Below are positions 54,578 to 64,000 of a stretch of 64,000 nucleotides of DNA, piece after piece (positions within the stretch are counted from its first letter, which is position 1; every line of letters starts with the position of its first letter). The notes below the pieces were generated by a model that did not search any database, was not told the origin of the DNA, and saw only the letters and a list, made by a program, of their open reading frames with translations. Source of the stretch: Echinimonas agarilytica (lineage in GTDB: Bacteria; Pseudomonadota; Gammaproteobacteria; Enterobacterales; Neiellaceae); the NCBI RefSeq assembly GCF_023703465.1, contig NZ_JAMQGP010000001.1:248001-312000 (forward strand). Reading direction: 5' to 3'. The translations under genes were made by a program, and so were the position numbers.

Positions 54578-57500
54578 AACCTCCTCCTCCGGGGGTAGCA
54601 AGTTCGATACTTTCACCTGCTTGCAGCGAGATATGAGCTGAGTAGGCAATGGGCTCGCGGCTGCCATCTAATCGCCAAACGGTATTTTGACCGGCGCTTG
54701 CGCAAGAGCCTCCATTTAAGCCTGCTGGGCCTTGAGAACGATGATTACTCAATACAGAAACTTCCACGTCTTCGGTAAAGCGTAGTCGACGAATGACTCC
54801 ATTGCCGCCTGTGAACAGCCCTTGCCCCCCGCTATTTGGACGGATTGAAAACGACTCAAGCACCACAGGGAAACGTTGTTCTAAAACTTCGGGGTCCGTG
54901 AGTCGAGAATTGGTCATATGACAGTGAATCGCATCGGTTCCATTGCCGTGCAATCCTGCTCCGGTGCCGCCGCAGATGGTTTCGTAATACTGATGTTGGT
55001 CGTTGCCAAAAATAAGATTATTCATGGTGCCTTGGCCGGGCGCCATGGTTCCCATGGCGGCAAATAGTGCATTGCACACACACTGCGAGGTTTCGACATT
55101 GCCAGCAACCACTGCCGCCGGAGATACGGGTGACAACATTGAGCCTTCGGGAATGATGACATCAATCGGTTTCATGCAGCCTGCATTGAGTGGAATATCA
55201 TCGTCGACTAAGCAACGGAATACATACAGAACAGCAGCCATAGTGACCGCTCGCGGCGCATTAAAGTTATCTTCGGTTTGCGATGATGTACCGGTAAAGT
55301 CGATGATAGCGCTGGCTGTACGGTGATCCACTTGAATCGCCACTTCGATACGAGCACCATTGTCCAATGGGTAGCTGTATTGCCCGTCAGTTAGTTGACC
55401 AATCGCACGACGCACACAAAGCTCGGCGTAATCTTGAACATGCGCCATATAAGCACGCACGGTATCGAGGCCAAAGTAATTCAATACTTTATGGAGTTCG
55501 GTAACCCCTTTTTGGTTGGCGGCTAGTTGAGCCTTCAAATCCGCTACATTTTGGTCTGGGTTGCGGGCAGAAAACGGCCCAGCTGAGAGTTGTTGGCGAA
55601 GTTGTTGCTCATTGAATTCGCCATTGGAAACCAACTCAAAACACTCAAAACAAATACCTTCTTGGTTTAAGTGCTGACTGTGCGCTGGCATCGAGCCCGG
55701 CGAAATGCCACCAATATCGGCGTGGTGTCCTCGGCTTGCCACCAAAAACAACAATTCATTGGCCTCGTCAAATACGGGAGTGACCACGGTTAAGTCGGGT
55801 AAATGAGTACCACCATGATAGGGGCTATTGACCAAGTAACTCGCACCCGCTTGTGGCGTGAGTCGCTTCAGTACAGCGCTGACTGTCTCGCCCATTGAGC
55901 CCAAATGAACCGGCATATGCGGGGCATTGGCCACTAGTTCGCCTCGGGTATCAAACACGGCACAGGAAAAGTCTAATCGCTCTTTAATATTCACCGAAGA
56001 GGCGGTTTGTTGCAGTACATGGCCCATGTGCGTCGCAATATGCATAAACAGGTTATTGAACACTTCTAACATCACAGGATCGGCGTGTGTGCCAATGTTT
56101 CTCTGTTGTTGTCTTGGCGCAGTTCGGGATAATTGCAGATTACCGTGAGTGTCAATTAATGCGCGCCAATCGGGCTCTATCACCACAGTTGTGGTGTCAT
56201 CGACAATAATGGCAGGCCCTGCCACTTGTTGCCCGTTTAACAAGGTTTGGCGTTCATAAAATGGCGTAGAGTGCCACTGATCTCCCATATACACAGAACG
56301 AGAGCACAGCGGTTCAGGTGTCGAATCCGGACGACGAACAGCTTGGGGGGCCGATAGTGTGTGTTCTTGTGCTTCCACTTCAACTTGCACATTGGCCACA
56401 ATCAGCGCCACACTTGGTTGGATAAACCCAAATAAAGTTTGATGCTGCGACTCGAATGCTTGTCGCATTGCTTTACCGCTTGCCAGTTCCACTGTGAGCG
56501 TGGTGTCTGAACCCTCATATCTGAGTGCCAACTGTGTTTGTTGGTGGAGCGGCACTTTTGTTCTAAGTTGCTCGGTAATGGTGCGGTGAGATTGCTGCCC
56601 CAACGTATGGGCCAAGTGCTGGGCCTGTACTAAACCCGCTTCATCTAAAATGACTTCAAGGGTTTGACTTTGCACATCGCGTAAACTGGCGAGTCCCATA
56701 CCAAATGCTGAGAGTACGCCCGACAGCGGATGAATCATGATGGACTCAATGCCTAGTTCATCGGCCACCAAGCAAGCATGTTGCGGCCCGGCACCGCCAA
56801 AGCACGACAAAACGAAGTCGTTGGCGGGCTGACCTTTTTGAACGGAAATGGTTTTGATGGCGTTTGCCATATGATTCACCGCGATGCGTAAAAAACCGCT
56901 GGCAATTTGCTCTGCCGTTTTGGGGGATTCTGGCGTTGAAATCGAATCCTGAAGCTCAGAAAAAGCCTGTTGAACAGCAACTTGATCAATGGGTTGATCG
57001 CCAAGGGGGCCAAACACAGAAGGAAAAAAATCAGGCTGGATCTTGCCGAGCATAACGTTAATATCGGTGACCGCCAAAGGCCCTTGGTTGCGATAGCAAC
57101 GTGGCCCCGGAGATGCCCCTGCTGATTCTGGGCCCACGCGCATGCGGTGGCCGTCGAAGCTCAACACAGAGCCACCGCCAGCAGCAACTGTATGGATGTT
57201 AAGCATCGGGGCGCGAAGTCTTACACCTGCAACCTCGGTTTCAAAGCTGCGTTCGTATTGGCCATTGAACAAAGACACATCGGTACTTGTGCCGCCCATG
57301 TCAAAGCCAATAATCTGCTCGAACCCAGCTTGACGAGCTGTTTCGACCATACTGACTACACCACCGGCTGGACCGGAGAGTATGGCATCCTTGCCATGAA
57401 ATTGGCGGGCATCGGTTAAGCCGCCGTGGCTTTGCATCATTTGCAAATTGGCGCCATGTAGACCTTGGCGAACTTTAGACACATAGCGCCTCAACACGGG

Positions 57501-58136
57501 TGATAAGTAGGCGTCGGCAACGCAGGTGTCGCCGCGACTGACCAGTTTAATCAGCGCGCTGGATTGATGGCTTAGTGACACTTGCATGAAGCCTATGTCA
57601 CGCGCGATTTGACCTGCAATCAACTCGTGCTGAGGGTGTTGGTAGCTGTGCATAAACACAATGGCACAGCTGCGAAGGCCACTGGCATAGGCCTTACTCA
57701 AATCACGGTGTAGTGTTTTTGTGTCTAGGGCCGTTAAGATTTGACCGTTGTGATTTAACCGCTCAGTGGCTTCAATGACCTGCGAATAGAGTTGCTCTGG
57801 GCGAGACACAGCACGTTCAAATAAGTGGGGTCTATTCTGGTACCCGATCACCAGCGAATCAGCAAAGCCTTGGGTAATGACCAGTAGCGTCGGATCACCT
57901 TTGCGCTCCAGCAAAGCATTGGTCGCCACAGTTGTTCCCATTTTTACCACATCAATTGACGCATCCACCGCATTGTTTTTCGACAGAATACGGCGCACGC
58001 CTTCGGTGACCGCATCTTGGTACTGTTCGGCATGTTCAGAGAGTAATTTATGGACGTGCAACCTGCCGCAGGGGGACTTTCCTACAAGGTCGGTAAACGT
58101 TCCGCCACGATCAATCCAAAACTGCCAGTGTGCCAT
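54567..58136 (-). CDS. 5-oxoprolinase (fused HyuA-HyuB type)
   Basis: The 1189-residue protein joins both hydantoinase/oxoprolinase halves: the ATPase-like HyuA half (1 to about 660, starting with [12 protein letters not shown], with [12 protein letters not shown] near 275 and [10 protein letters not shown] near 320) and the HyuB half (about 680-1189, with [14 protein letters not shown] and GGTGAG). This matches ATP-dependent 5-oxoprolinase, which converts 5-oxo-L-proline to glutamate. The C-terminus is GGGGFGS. It overlaps the START-domain gene. Hydantoin hydrolysis is the alternative activity. Confidence 0.92.
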   Translation of the reverse strand: MAHWQFWIDRGGTFTDLVGKSPCGRLHVHKLLSEHAEQYQDAVTEGVRRILSKNNAVDASIDVVKMGTTVATNALLERKGDPTLLVITQGFADSLVIGYQNRPHLFERAVSRPEQLYSQVIEATERLNHNGQILTALDTKTLHRDLSKAYASGLRSCAIVFMHSYQHPQHELIAGQIARDIGFMQVSLSHQSSALIKLVSRGDTCVADAYLSPVLRRYVSKVRQGLHGANLQMMQSHGGLTDARQFHGKDAILSGPAGGVVSMVETARQAGFEQIIGFDMGGTSTDVSLFNGQYERSFETEVAGVRLRAPMLNIHTVAAGGGSVLSFDGHRMRVGPESAGASPGPRCYRNQGPLAVTDINVMLGKIQPDFFPSVFGPLGDQPIDQVAVQQAFSELQDSISTPESPKTAEQIASGFLRIAVNHMANAIKTISVQKGQPANDFVLSCFGGAGPQHACLVADELGIESIMIHPLSGVLSAFGMGLASLRDVQSQTLEVILDEAGLVQAQHLAHTLGQQSHRTITEQLRTKVPLHQQTQLALRYEGSDTTLTVELASGKAMRQAFESQHQTLFGFIQPSVALIVANVQVEVEAQEHTLSAPQAVRRPDSTPEPLCSRSVYMGDQWHSTPFYERQTLLNGQQVAGPAIIVDDTTTVVIEPDWRALIDTHGNLQLSRTAPRQQQRNIGTHADPVMLEVFNNLFMHIATHMGHVLQQTASSVNIKERLDFSCAVFDTRGELVANAPHMPVHLGSMGETVSAVLKRLTPQAGASYLVNSPYHGGTHLPDLTVVTPVFDEANELLFLVASRGHHADIGGISPGSMPAHSQHLNQEGICFECFELVSNGEFNEQQLRQQLSAGPFSARNPDQNVADLKAQLAANQKGVTELHKVLNYFGLDTVRAYMAHVQDYAELCVRRAIGQLTDGQYSYPLDNGARIEVAIQVDHRTASAIIDFTGTSSQTEDNFNAPRAVTMAAVLYVFRCLVDDDIPLNAGCMKPIDVIIPEGSMLSPVSPAAVVAGNVETSQCVCNALFAAMGTMAPGQGTMNNLIFGNDQHQYYETICGGTGAGLHGNGTDAIHCHMTNSRLTDPEVLEQRFPVVLESFSIRPNSGGQGLFTGGNGVIRRLRFTEDVEVSVLSNHRSQGPAGLNGGSCASAGQNTVWRLDGSREPIAYSAHISLQAGESIELATPGGGGFGS

Positions 58137-58344
58137 GCGGCTATATCCTTTATTCCATAATGGGCATCATGATCGCAATTCTTCGAAGTGGCGGCAACCG
58201 TTGTTCTGAGCGAATCCATTGCTGAGTATGAAACCGCTAAATTATCAAACACCTTGAGTCGCTTAGTTATATACTTGAAGCGCTAAATCTTGATTTAAAT
58301 CGAAATGCAATTTGCATTCATTAGGCAACGAAAGGGACCATTCA

Positions 58345-59466
58345 ATGGGGCATACATCGGGCATCAAATCTTTACTACATACGTTATTTATTGGCTTGTT
58401 TGCTATGGTGAGTGCTGTCACATCGGTGTGCGCGCAAGATCAACAACCACCGCCCAAAGCGTTTGTCACGGATAAGACCGTGGTGATCGCGACTCGCCAT
58501 GCTCCGCCATTTAGTATTAAAACTGACGATGGATGGCAGGGCATTAGCATTGAATTGGTCAGACGCGTTGCTGCGAATACTGACTTAAAGTTTGAATTTA
58601 AAGAAATGAGCATTGAAGAAATGCTTACGGCTACCGCTCAAGGCGACATTCAAGCTGCGGCGGCGGCACTTACCATTACTGCTGAGCGTGAACGAACAGT
58701 CGATTTTACACATCCGTATTTAAGCTCGGGTATTGGTATAGCGGTAGTCAAAAGTGAAGATGTTGGAATTTTAGATGCCACGAAACGCTTTATATCGCCT
58801 GCATTTTTGAAGGCCGTGAGTGCATTGTTATTTGTGCTGGCCGTGATTGGCGTTTTAGTCTGGTTAGCCGAACGACGCCACAACGAAGAGTTTAATGAAG
58901 CGCCAGTCAGAGGTATTGCTGCCGGGTTATGGTGGTCGGCGGTGACTATGACAACGGTTGGATATGGTGATAAATCACCTCGCACTATGGGCGGCCGAGT
59001 GGTGGCGTTGGTATGGATGTTTGCCAGTATTATTATTATTTCAAGTTTTACCGCAGCGATTGCTACCTCGTTAACTGTTAATCAGTTAGGGCAGTCTATT
59101 AAAGGTCTTGATGACTTGTATGATAAGAAAGTCATGACATTGGCTCAAAGCACAAGTGCCGATCTATTGCATGATCAGCTTATTCGATACAGCACTGCTG
59201 ACACCGTTGAAGATGCTTTGCAAGCTTTGGCAGATGGCGAGGTTTCGGCTGTTGTATATGACATTCCAATTCTTCAATACGCGGTGGGCAATGAGTTCAG
59301 CGAACAACTTCGAGTATTGCCAACTGTGCTTGCTCGCCAAGACTATGGTATTGCTTTGCCACCGAGTACGGTCGCCCGAGAAGTGATTAATCAAGAAATT
59401 CTGACCGTCATCGATGAGCCTGAATGGAACAATATGATGGATGTGTATTTGGGGCGCGCTAAATAA
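58345..59466 (+). CDS. GluR0-like ionotropic glutamate receptor, K+-type filter
   Basis: The 373-residue protein begins at ATG 58345 with AAGGGA 7 nt upstream and a signal peptide ending in VCA (about 30). A ligand-binding domain of two lobes (about 44-145 and 252-373) is split by a pore of three segments (154-174, a loop and 217-245). The filter TMTTVGYGD (201-209) is that of potassium channels. Ligand-contact residues are Arg115 in TITAERER and Asp306 in VYDIP. This is the arrangement of Synechocystis GluR0, so it is probably a ligand-gated K+ channel for an amino acid. Confidence 0.92.
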   Translation: MGHTSGIKSLLHTLFIGLFAMVSAVTSVCAQDQQPPPKAFVTDKTVVIATRHAPPFSIKTDDGWQGISIELVRRVAANTDLKFEFKEMSIEEMLTATAQGDIQAAAAALTITAERERTVDFTHPYLSSGIGIAVVKSEDVGILDATKRFISPAFLKAVSALLFVLAVIGVLVWLAERRHNEEFNEAPVRGIAAGLWWSAVTMTTVGYGDKSPRTMGGRVVALVWMFASIIIISSFTAAIATSLTVNQLGQSIKGLDDLYDKKVMTLAQSTSADLLHDQLIRYSTADTVEDALQALADGEVSAVVYDIPILQYAVGNEFSEQLRVLPTVLARQDYGIALPPSTVAREVINQEILTVIDEPEWNNMMDVYLGRAK

Positions 59467-59471
59467 TGGCC

Positions 59472-59502
59472 TGCCCCATATAAAGTAACCATCTTTGGGG
59501 CA
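59472..59502. terminator. Weak stem-loop between convergent genes
   Basis: TGCCCCA and TGGGGCA form a 7-bp stem with a 17-nt loop, in the 45-nt gap between the GluR0-like gene and the SDR gene. No T tract follows in either direction. Confidence 0.3.
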
Positions 59503-59511
59503 TTGATCGGA

Positions 59512-60330
59512 TCAATTGAGTCCAAATTTACGTTTTAGAATCCAGTCGGTCAATTTGACCGGAAACAATGCGAGCAAGGGTAGAGCGTGACTTCCATTGG
59601 CAATTTTGAGGTATGCCGTTGGGGGCTTGTTGAGCGAATGAATAATTTTCACAGCAACGTCTCTGGCGGCAGTTGGGTGTTGTTGTGATGCATTTGCCCG
59701 AGCTTCAATGTAGTGCTTGAGGTGGCTAAATTTACTGTGCGTAGGAATCGCATCGAGCAGGCCTTTTTGAGCGTTGTTAGCAAATTCACTGGCGACAGCT
59801 CCCAATTGAACAGTGCACACCGACACTCCAAGTTCTGATAATTCCATTCTTAATGCATCTGACATGATTTGCAAAGCGGCCTTTGAACCACAGTAAGCAC
59901 CAGCAAACGGAGTGCTGAGCTTGGCCGAGACACTGCCTATTTGAATGACTCGCCCTTGCCGTTTTGGAAATAACGGTAGCGTAGCCTTAATCATGGCTAT
60001 TGGGGCGGTTACATTGGTGTTTAATTGCTGGTTGAGTTGCTCAGCCGACAAGTCCAATAAGGCTCCCATTTGACCATATCCAGCATTGTTGATGAGCACA
60101 TCTATTTGCCCTCGCCATGATGCGGCTTGTTCCATGACATGGGCAATATTATTGGGTTGAGTTACATCGAGTGACAGGGTCAAAAGGTTTTCATGCGGCT
60201 CTATAGAGATGTCTTGTACACGACGTGCTGTGGCGATAACAGCGTAGCTTTGTTTTAGGGCTTGCCGAGCGAGAGCAAGCCCTAAACCGCTTGAACAGCC
60301 AGTCATTAATATCACGGGTTTAGGGGACAT
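59512..60330 (-). CDS. Short-chain dehydrogenase/reductase
   Basis: A classical SDR of 272 residues with the cofactor motif TGCSSGLG (10-17), NNAG (81-84) and the catalytic Ser133, Tyr146 and Lys150. Gln and Arg residues after the first beta strand (ATARRVQD) suggest NADPH. The C-terminal residues are hydrophobic and basic, as in several membrane-associated SDRs. The substrate is unknown. Confidence 0.92.
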   Translation of the reverse strand: MSPKPVILMTGCSSGLGLALARQALKQSYAVIATARRVQDISIEPHENLLTLSLDVTQPNNIAHVMEQAASWRGQIDVLINNAGYGQMGALLDLSAEQLNQQLNTNVTAPIAMIKATLPLFPKRQGRVIQIGSVSAKLSTPFAGAYCGSKAALQIMSDALRMELSELGVSVCTVQLGAVASEFANNAQKGLLDAIPTHSKFSHLKHYIEARANASQQHPTAARDVAVKIIHSLNKPPTAYLKIANGSHALPLLALFPVKLTDWILKRKFGLN

Positions 60331-60360
60331 TTAAAGTCGTTGTGGTCTATGTGTTGAGTT

Positions 60361-62562
60361 TTAATTAAACGGGCAATTGGGGTTGCTTTGCAAATATTCC
60401 ATGATCTTTTCTATTGGCATGGGTTTAGCAATGAGAAATCCTTGGCCTAAATGACAGCCTAACGATTTGAGTCGAACACCTTGTGACGGTGTTTCAATAC
60501 CTTCGGCAATGACTGTGAGTCCTAACCGAGCGGCCAGAGAAATAATCATTTCAACGATTGATGCCACTTCTGGCTGCTCAATTTCACATACAAATGCGCG
60601 GTCAATTTTTATCGCATTAAGAGGTAACTGTTTCAGGTAGCTTAGGCTTGAATAGCCTGTTCCAAAGTCATCAATGGCGACCTTGACGCCCAGCGACTGT
60701 AGTTCCTCGAGAATATTGATGACCGATTTAGGGTCGTCCATCACAACGCTCTCTGTCACTTCCAGTTCGAGCTTGGTGGGGTCAATGCCGTGGTGCGCCA
60801 TTTGTTGGTGAATATTGTGGGAAAAATCGTCTTTTCTAAATTGCTGCATTGAAATGTTGATCGCGATCCGAACATCAATTTCCTGTTCTGAAAATTGTTT
60901 GAGCTGTGCGCATGCCGTGTCGATCACAGAGCTACCTATTTCATTAATTAATCCGGAGTATTCGGCAAGAGGAATGAACGTAGCCGGTGAAACAAAGCGA
61001 CCACTGTCGCGCCACCGCAGTAATCCTTCGAGCGCTTCAACTTTTCCTGTTTGAAGGTTCATTTGAGGCTGATACCACAGCATAAGCTCGCCAGCATTCA
61101 CCGCTTGGCGTAAGCGCCGAATAATGTCTAAACGCTCTTTGGTGCGTGTTTCGTAGTCACTTTCAAACCATGCATGACGTAAATGCTCATTTCGTTTTGC
61201 TTGAGTTAATGCAATGCTGCATTGGTGCATGATGGATAAACCGTCATGATGCATTTCTGACAGGCGACACAGGCCAATTTTAATCCGCAGTGGCAAAAAA
61301 TGAGTGCCAACGCTAAGAGGCTTGATGAACAGGTCGAGTAAACGTTTGGCGCTGATTAGTTGGCTTGGCCCCACAATGCCAAAGACGTCAGCATGAATGC
61401 GTGCATAAAATAAGTCACCACCACCCATTTCGGCTTCTAAGCGCATGGCAAATGCGCGTAAGGTGTCGTCGCCAAATTGTTGGCCTAAACTGCCATTGAT
61501 GTCTGAAAAGTGGTCAATATCGATGAGAGCAAAGGTAATGTCAGGCGCTTGCTCTTCACAAAGGTTATCCAAGCGTTCCAGCATTTGATTGCGGTTGCCC
61601 AGTTGAGTCACTTCATCAACAAATGCGGTGTGATGCAGCTGTTTGAGTAGCACGATGTTTTCGTATGCAATTCGAATATGTTGGCAGTAACTCTGAATGA
61701 GGTGTCGGTCGGGTCGACTGATCGGCGTTGGCATTTTCAGGAATAACACCGAGGGCAGGCTGCAACTGTTGATGCTTATGCACAAGTGGTTGTCTTGGCT
61801 GATGACAACACCGTCAAACAAGCATTGTAAAACTTCATGCTGATGCTCATCGGGCAATTGATCGAGAAGGGTCTTGTTATCAAAATTCCCTAATCCAGCT
61901 ACAACTTCAGGTAATCCCCATTGAACCACAAATAAAGCGTCGGCCTGCGCGCCCATTATCTGAGAAAGATGTTCAAGTGAGTATTGAGCAAATTGACTAA
62001 AGCCTAAATTTGAGTGATTCGAAGCTGCTCGACGAATCGCCATTTCCATACCGCTCAAGCTTTTGTCGAGTAGATTAATTTGCCGATATGATCGAATTGC
62101 AGTGGTAAGTGATGTGATCAGCCTATCTTGCGTTATTTCGGTTTTTGTTCGGTAATCATTAATGTCGTATTCATGAATAACGGTTTGTTCAGGGGCATAG
62201 CCGGGTTGGCCCGTTCGTAAGATAATGCGCGGTGCTGACATGGCTAATTGGTTACGAATGTAGTGCACTAATTCAAGGCCAGCATTATCACTTTCCATCA
62301 CGACATCGAGCAATATCACGGCAAAATCATCATGCTGCATAAGCTTGTCGCGTGCTTCTTTGGCACTGTAAGCATGCTCAAACTCCAAATGACGCTCGAG
62401 TATGGTTTGATTATTGAGTGCTAAAAGTGTGACTTTATGAACTTCGTCATCATCATCTACAACGAGGATTCGCCATGAAGCTCGCTTTCTCTCATCAACC
62501 GGTTTTTTGTCTGGGTTGGGAGCAAACATGATTGGCATGTCTTGAGGATTTGATGGCGCCAT
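60361..62562 (-). CDS. REC-DUF3369-GGDEF(degenerate)-EAL phosphodiesterase
   Basis: The 733-residue cytoplasmic protein has a receiver domain (about 30-160; phosphoacceptor Asp86 in ILLDVVM), a DUF3369 domain (about 170-310), a GGDEF-like domain (about 315-460) in which the active motif is replaced by ADVFG, so no cyclase activity is expected, and an EAL domain (about 475-733) with EGLLR (512-516), Asn569, Glu604 and the DDFGTGYSS block at 631-639. The EAL site looks complete, so it should hydrolyse c-di-GMP, under control of an unlinked sensor kinase. ATG 62562 is used; M9 or M12 are alternatives. Confidence 0.92.
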   Translation of the reverse strand: MAPSNPQDMPIMFAPNPDKKPVDERKRASWRILVVDDDDEVHKVTLLALNNQTILERHLEFEHAYSAKEARDKLMQHDDFAVILLDVVMESDNAGLELVHYIRNQLAMSAPRIILRTGQPGYAPEQTVIHEYDINDYRTKTEITQDRLITSLTTAIRSYRQINLLDKSLSGMEMAIRRAASNHSNLGFSQFAQYSLEHLSQIMGAQADALFVVQWGLPEVVAGLGNFDNKTLLDQLPDEHQHEVLQCLFDGVVISQDNHLCISINSCSLPSVLFLKMPTPISRPDRHLIQSYCQHIRIAYENIVLLKQLHHTAFVDEVTQLGNRNQMLERLDNLCEEQAPDITFALIDIDHFSDINGSLGQQFGDDTLRAFAMRLEAEMGGGDLFYARIHADVFGIVGPSQLISAKRLLDLFIKPLSVGTHFLPLRIKIGLCRLSEMHHDGLSIMHQCSIALTQAKRNEHLRHAWFESDYETRTKERLDIIRRLRQAVNAGELMLWYQPQMNLQTGKVEALEGLLRWRDSGRFVSPATFIPLAEYSGLINEIGSSVIDTACAQLKQFSEQEIDVRIAINISMQQFRKDDFSHNIHQQMAHHGIDPTKLELEVTESVVMDDPKSVINILEELQSLGVKVAIDDFGTGYSSLSYLKQLPLNAIKIDRAFVCEIEQPEVASIVEMIISLAARLGLTVIAEGIETPSQGVRLKSLGCHLGQGFLIAKPMPIEKIMEYLQSNPNCPFN

Positions 62563-62959
62563 AAGTACCGAGTTATTTCTATAAGGTCTTGATAATAACT
62601 ATATGACAGGAGAGAAATGTTGCGCTTGGAAATGTAAAAAATGCGAGTTGGGGCAAATCGTTAAAAAGGCCGCTTGCCCCGTTCCCTGGCCCTGATGCGA
62701 TGGAGCAAGCGGCAATCATCAGAAACTCGGTGAGTACAGGAGTTTCTAACTAGCTCAAAGCAAAAACAAAGCCATAACGTATTAAAATACAATTGTTGCA
62801 TTTAATTTATTGATATTTATAAGGTAAATAGTTGCGCTAGAGGCGGAGAAAATTATTCTGGCAGTGCAGAGAGAGAAATAGGTGGGTGCTAATTGTACAG
62901 CAGTGGTGCGTGGAGTCTTGATTTTGGTGCGCAACCAATGAGTTGCGCACCAAAACAAG
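62563..62959. other. Gene-free region between rraA and the EAL gene
   Basis: These 397 nt contain the rraA terminator (62663-62713) and the presumed promoter of the EAL gene, but no ORF that looks coding. The frame at 62782-63012 is antisense to rraA. Confidence 0.5.
62663..62713 (-). terminator. Terminator of rraA
   Basis: On the minus strand GCCGCTTGC and GCAAGCGGC form a 9-bp stem with a 27-nt loop, followed by CTTTTT. It lies about 250 nt after the rraA stop, so it would give a long 3' UTR. Confidence 0.5.
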
Positions 62960-63445
62960 CTACTCCATATCCAGAGGCTCGGTCGACAGAACGACGCCGG
63001 TGCTATCTGCATATAAATGATCTTCGGGAAGAAATGTCACGCCACCGAAATTAATCGCTACGTCAACTTCGCCGTGCCCTTGGCTTTCTGAGCCGACAGG
63101 TATTGACGTTAAGGCTTGAATGCCTATTTCTAATTCTGCTAAGGCGTCAACATCGCGAGCGCAGCCATAGCAAACAATGCCTTCCCAGTCGTTTTCTAAC
63201 GCTTGTTCAGCAATGTTGATATCAATTAAAGCCCGGCGCAAAGAACCTCCGCCATCAATGAGTAGGACTTTTCCAACTCCCGACTCTTGCACCATGTTTT
63301 GGATCAAACCATTGTCTTCAAAACATTTGATCGTGACAATTTGACCGCCAAACGACGATACGCCACCAAAGTTAGTGAACATCGGCTCGACTACATCGAT
63401 GAGGTCGGCATAGGTATCGCACAATTCTGATGTGTTGTATTCCAT
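62960..63445 (-). CDS. rraA: Ribonuclease E activity regulator RraA
   Basis: RraA binds RNase E and inhibits mRNA decay globally. From the ATG at 63445 it has 161 residues, exactly the E. coli length, beginning [12 protein letters not shown]; the upstream extension is not conserved. The fold-defining block [16 protein letters not shown] (about 70-85) and [16 protein letters not shown] (near 132-147) are clear. It does not have the demethylmenaquinone methyltransferase activity once annotated for it. Confidence 0.96.
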   Translation of the reverse strand: MEYNTSELCDTYADLIDVVEPMFTNFGGVSSFGGQIVTIKCFEDNGLIQNMVQESGVGKVLLIDGGGSLRRALIDINIAEQALENDWEGIVCYGCARDVDALAELEIGIQALTSIPVGSESQGHGEVDVAINFGGVTFLPEDHLYADSTGVVLSTEPLDME

Positions 63446-63544
63446 TGTTCTTGTTCCGAAAATAGGCGCTAGTTGCAATTAGTATAAACCAGCAAAGGCA
63501 GGAAACCCATTGCTAGATCAAAGAGTCGATTAACAGACTAAATT

Positions 63545-64000
63545 TCAATAACCTGAGAGTGCAATTTGTTCTGTCAATGTGGTGTCAACAAGTTCATCCG
63601 AGCTGATACAGCGGGCCGCGACTTTTGTTCCCACTCGTAAACAATCTAACACTGATAACCCTTGCTGGTGGCCAAACAAATAACCCGCAAAGAATGCGTC
63701 GCCTGCCCCGTTGCAATCATTAATGAATAAGTCGGTCAGGGCTGATACTGCAAACCATTGGCCATCATGAGTGAGTGCAGATGCACCTCGTTTGCCATGT
63801 GTGCATACAACTAACTGTTTGCCCGCATCGACAAGGCTTTCCATCAGTGATCTGGGGTTATCGAGTTTGTCATCACTCATAAAAATGTAATCAGCAGCGG
63901 CAACAAAATCACTGTGATAGCTATTTTTGCCATCATAATCATGTAAGTCGCACCATACTGGTTTTCCCAGCTCGCGGGCATATGGGAGCAGTCGTCGGCA
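63545..64000 (-). CDS. PfkB-family carbohydrate kinase, 5' part outside the window
   Basis: The frame is open to the window end, so only the C-terminal 151 residues are visible. The C-terminal PfkB signature DCNGAGDAFFAGYLFG is present, with the catalytic base Asp in GAGD, and it has the anion-hole Gly residues. Upstream residues such as WCDLHDYDGK and AAADYIFMSDD fit the ribokinase fold. The sugar cannot be read from the visible half. It lies upstream of rraA on the same strand, about 100 nt away. Confidence 0.88.
   Translation of the reverse strand, partial: CRRLLPYARELGKPVWCDLHDYDGKNSYHSDFVAAADYIFMSDDKLDNPRSLMESLVDAGKQLVVCTHGKRGASALTHDGQWFAVSALTDLFINDCNGAGDAFFAGYLFGHQQGLSVLDCLRVGTKVAARCISSDELVDTTLTEQIALSGY

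Noticed and set aside
1-64000. tRNA, rRNA, CRISPR arrays, insertion sequences and prophage
   Set aside because: I looked for cloverleaf arms, regularly spaced repeats, transposases and integrases and saw none; a dedicated scan could still find a short tRNA that I missed.

Overview
The window is chromosomal DNA of a gammaproteobacterium, most likely a marine member of the Alteromonadales. The evidence is gene order. On the left, hemCDXY runs divergently from cyaA, followed by cyaY, lptM, lysA, dapF, a DUF484 gene, yigB and uvrD. Further on come rarD-yigI and then recQ, and finally polA-spf-engB, cytochrome c4, a dsbA-like gene, yihI, DUF2489 and hemN. This follows the block around 84-87 min of the E. 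coli map, with Alteromonadales-type insertions. Coding density is high. I found no rRNA, tRNA, insertion sequence, prophage or CRISPR array.

Layout. (1) 1-16.6 kb: ubiquinone, flavin and heme genes, class I adenylate cyclase, frataxin, lysine/DAP genes and uvrD, which carries a LexA box. xerC, normally between the DUF484 gene and yigB, is absent. (2) 16.6-24 kb: small membrane proteins, RarD, the YigI thioesterase, a pirin, an MscS channel, a LysR regulator, a glyoxalase-like protein and a DUF188 protein. (3) 24-30 kb: a Fur-box-controlled TonB receptor with an unusual CxxC in its plug, overlapping a thioredoxin-like gene; an ammonium transporter fused to a chemoreceptor signalling domain; and a one-domain voltage-gated cation channel. 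(4) 30-41 kb: recQ, aqpZ, selO, a mutarotase, a convergent pair of small paralogous genes separated by a perfect 28-bp-arm palindrome, purU, polA, the Spot 42 sRNA gene spf, and a gene-free stretch ending in an orphan terminator that may encode another sRNA. (5) 41-47 kb: engB, cytochrome c4, dsbA-like, a methyltransferase, yihI, DUF2489 and hemN. (6) 47-64 kb, more accessory: a ZIP-like/permease fusion, an aldehyde dehydrogenase with its TetR regulator, an EexN-type lipoprotein, a YbdG-like channel, a 5-oxoprolinase overlapping a START-domain protein, a GluR0-like glutamate-receptor channel, an SDR, a REC-DUF3369-GGDEF-EAL protein, rraA and a truncated PfkB kinase.

How they fit together. Most of the window is housekeeping: heme, lysine, ubiquinone, DNA repair and replication, and RNA turnover. 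The accessory genes lean toward sensing and ion handling: an ammonium chemoreceptor, a ligand-gated channel, a voltage-gated channel, two MscS-type channels, an aquaporin, an iron-regulated receptor and a metal permease fusion. The strongest candidates for new biology are the Amt-MCP receptor, the candidate sRNA between spf and engB, the ZIP-like/permease fusion, and the TonB receptor-thioredoxin pair. Start codons were re-chosen by Shine-Dalgarno match, signal peptide or family length where the longest open frame looked over-extended.
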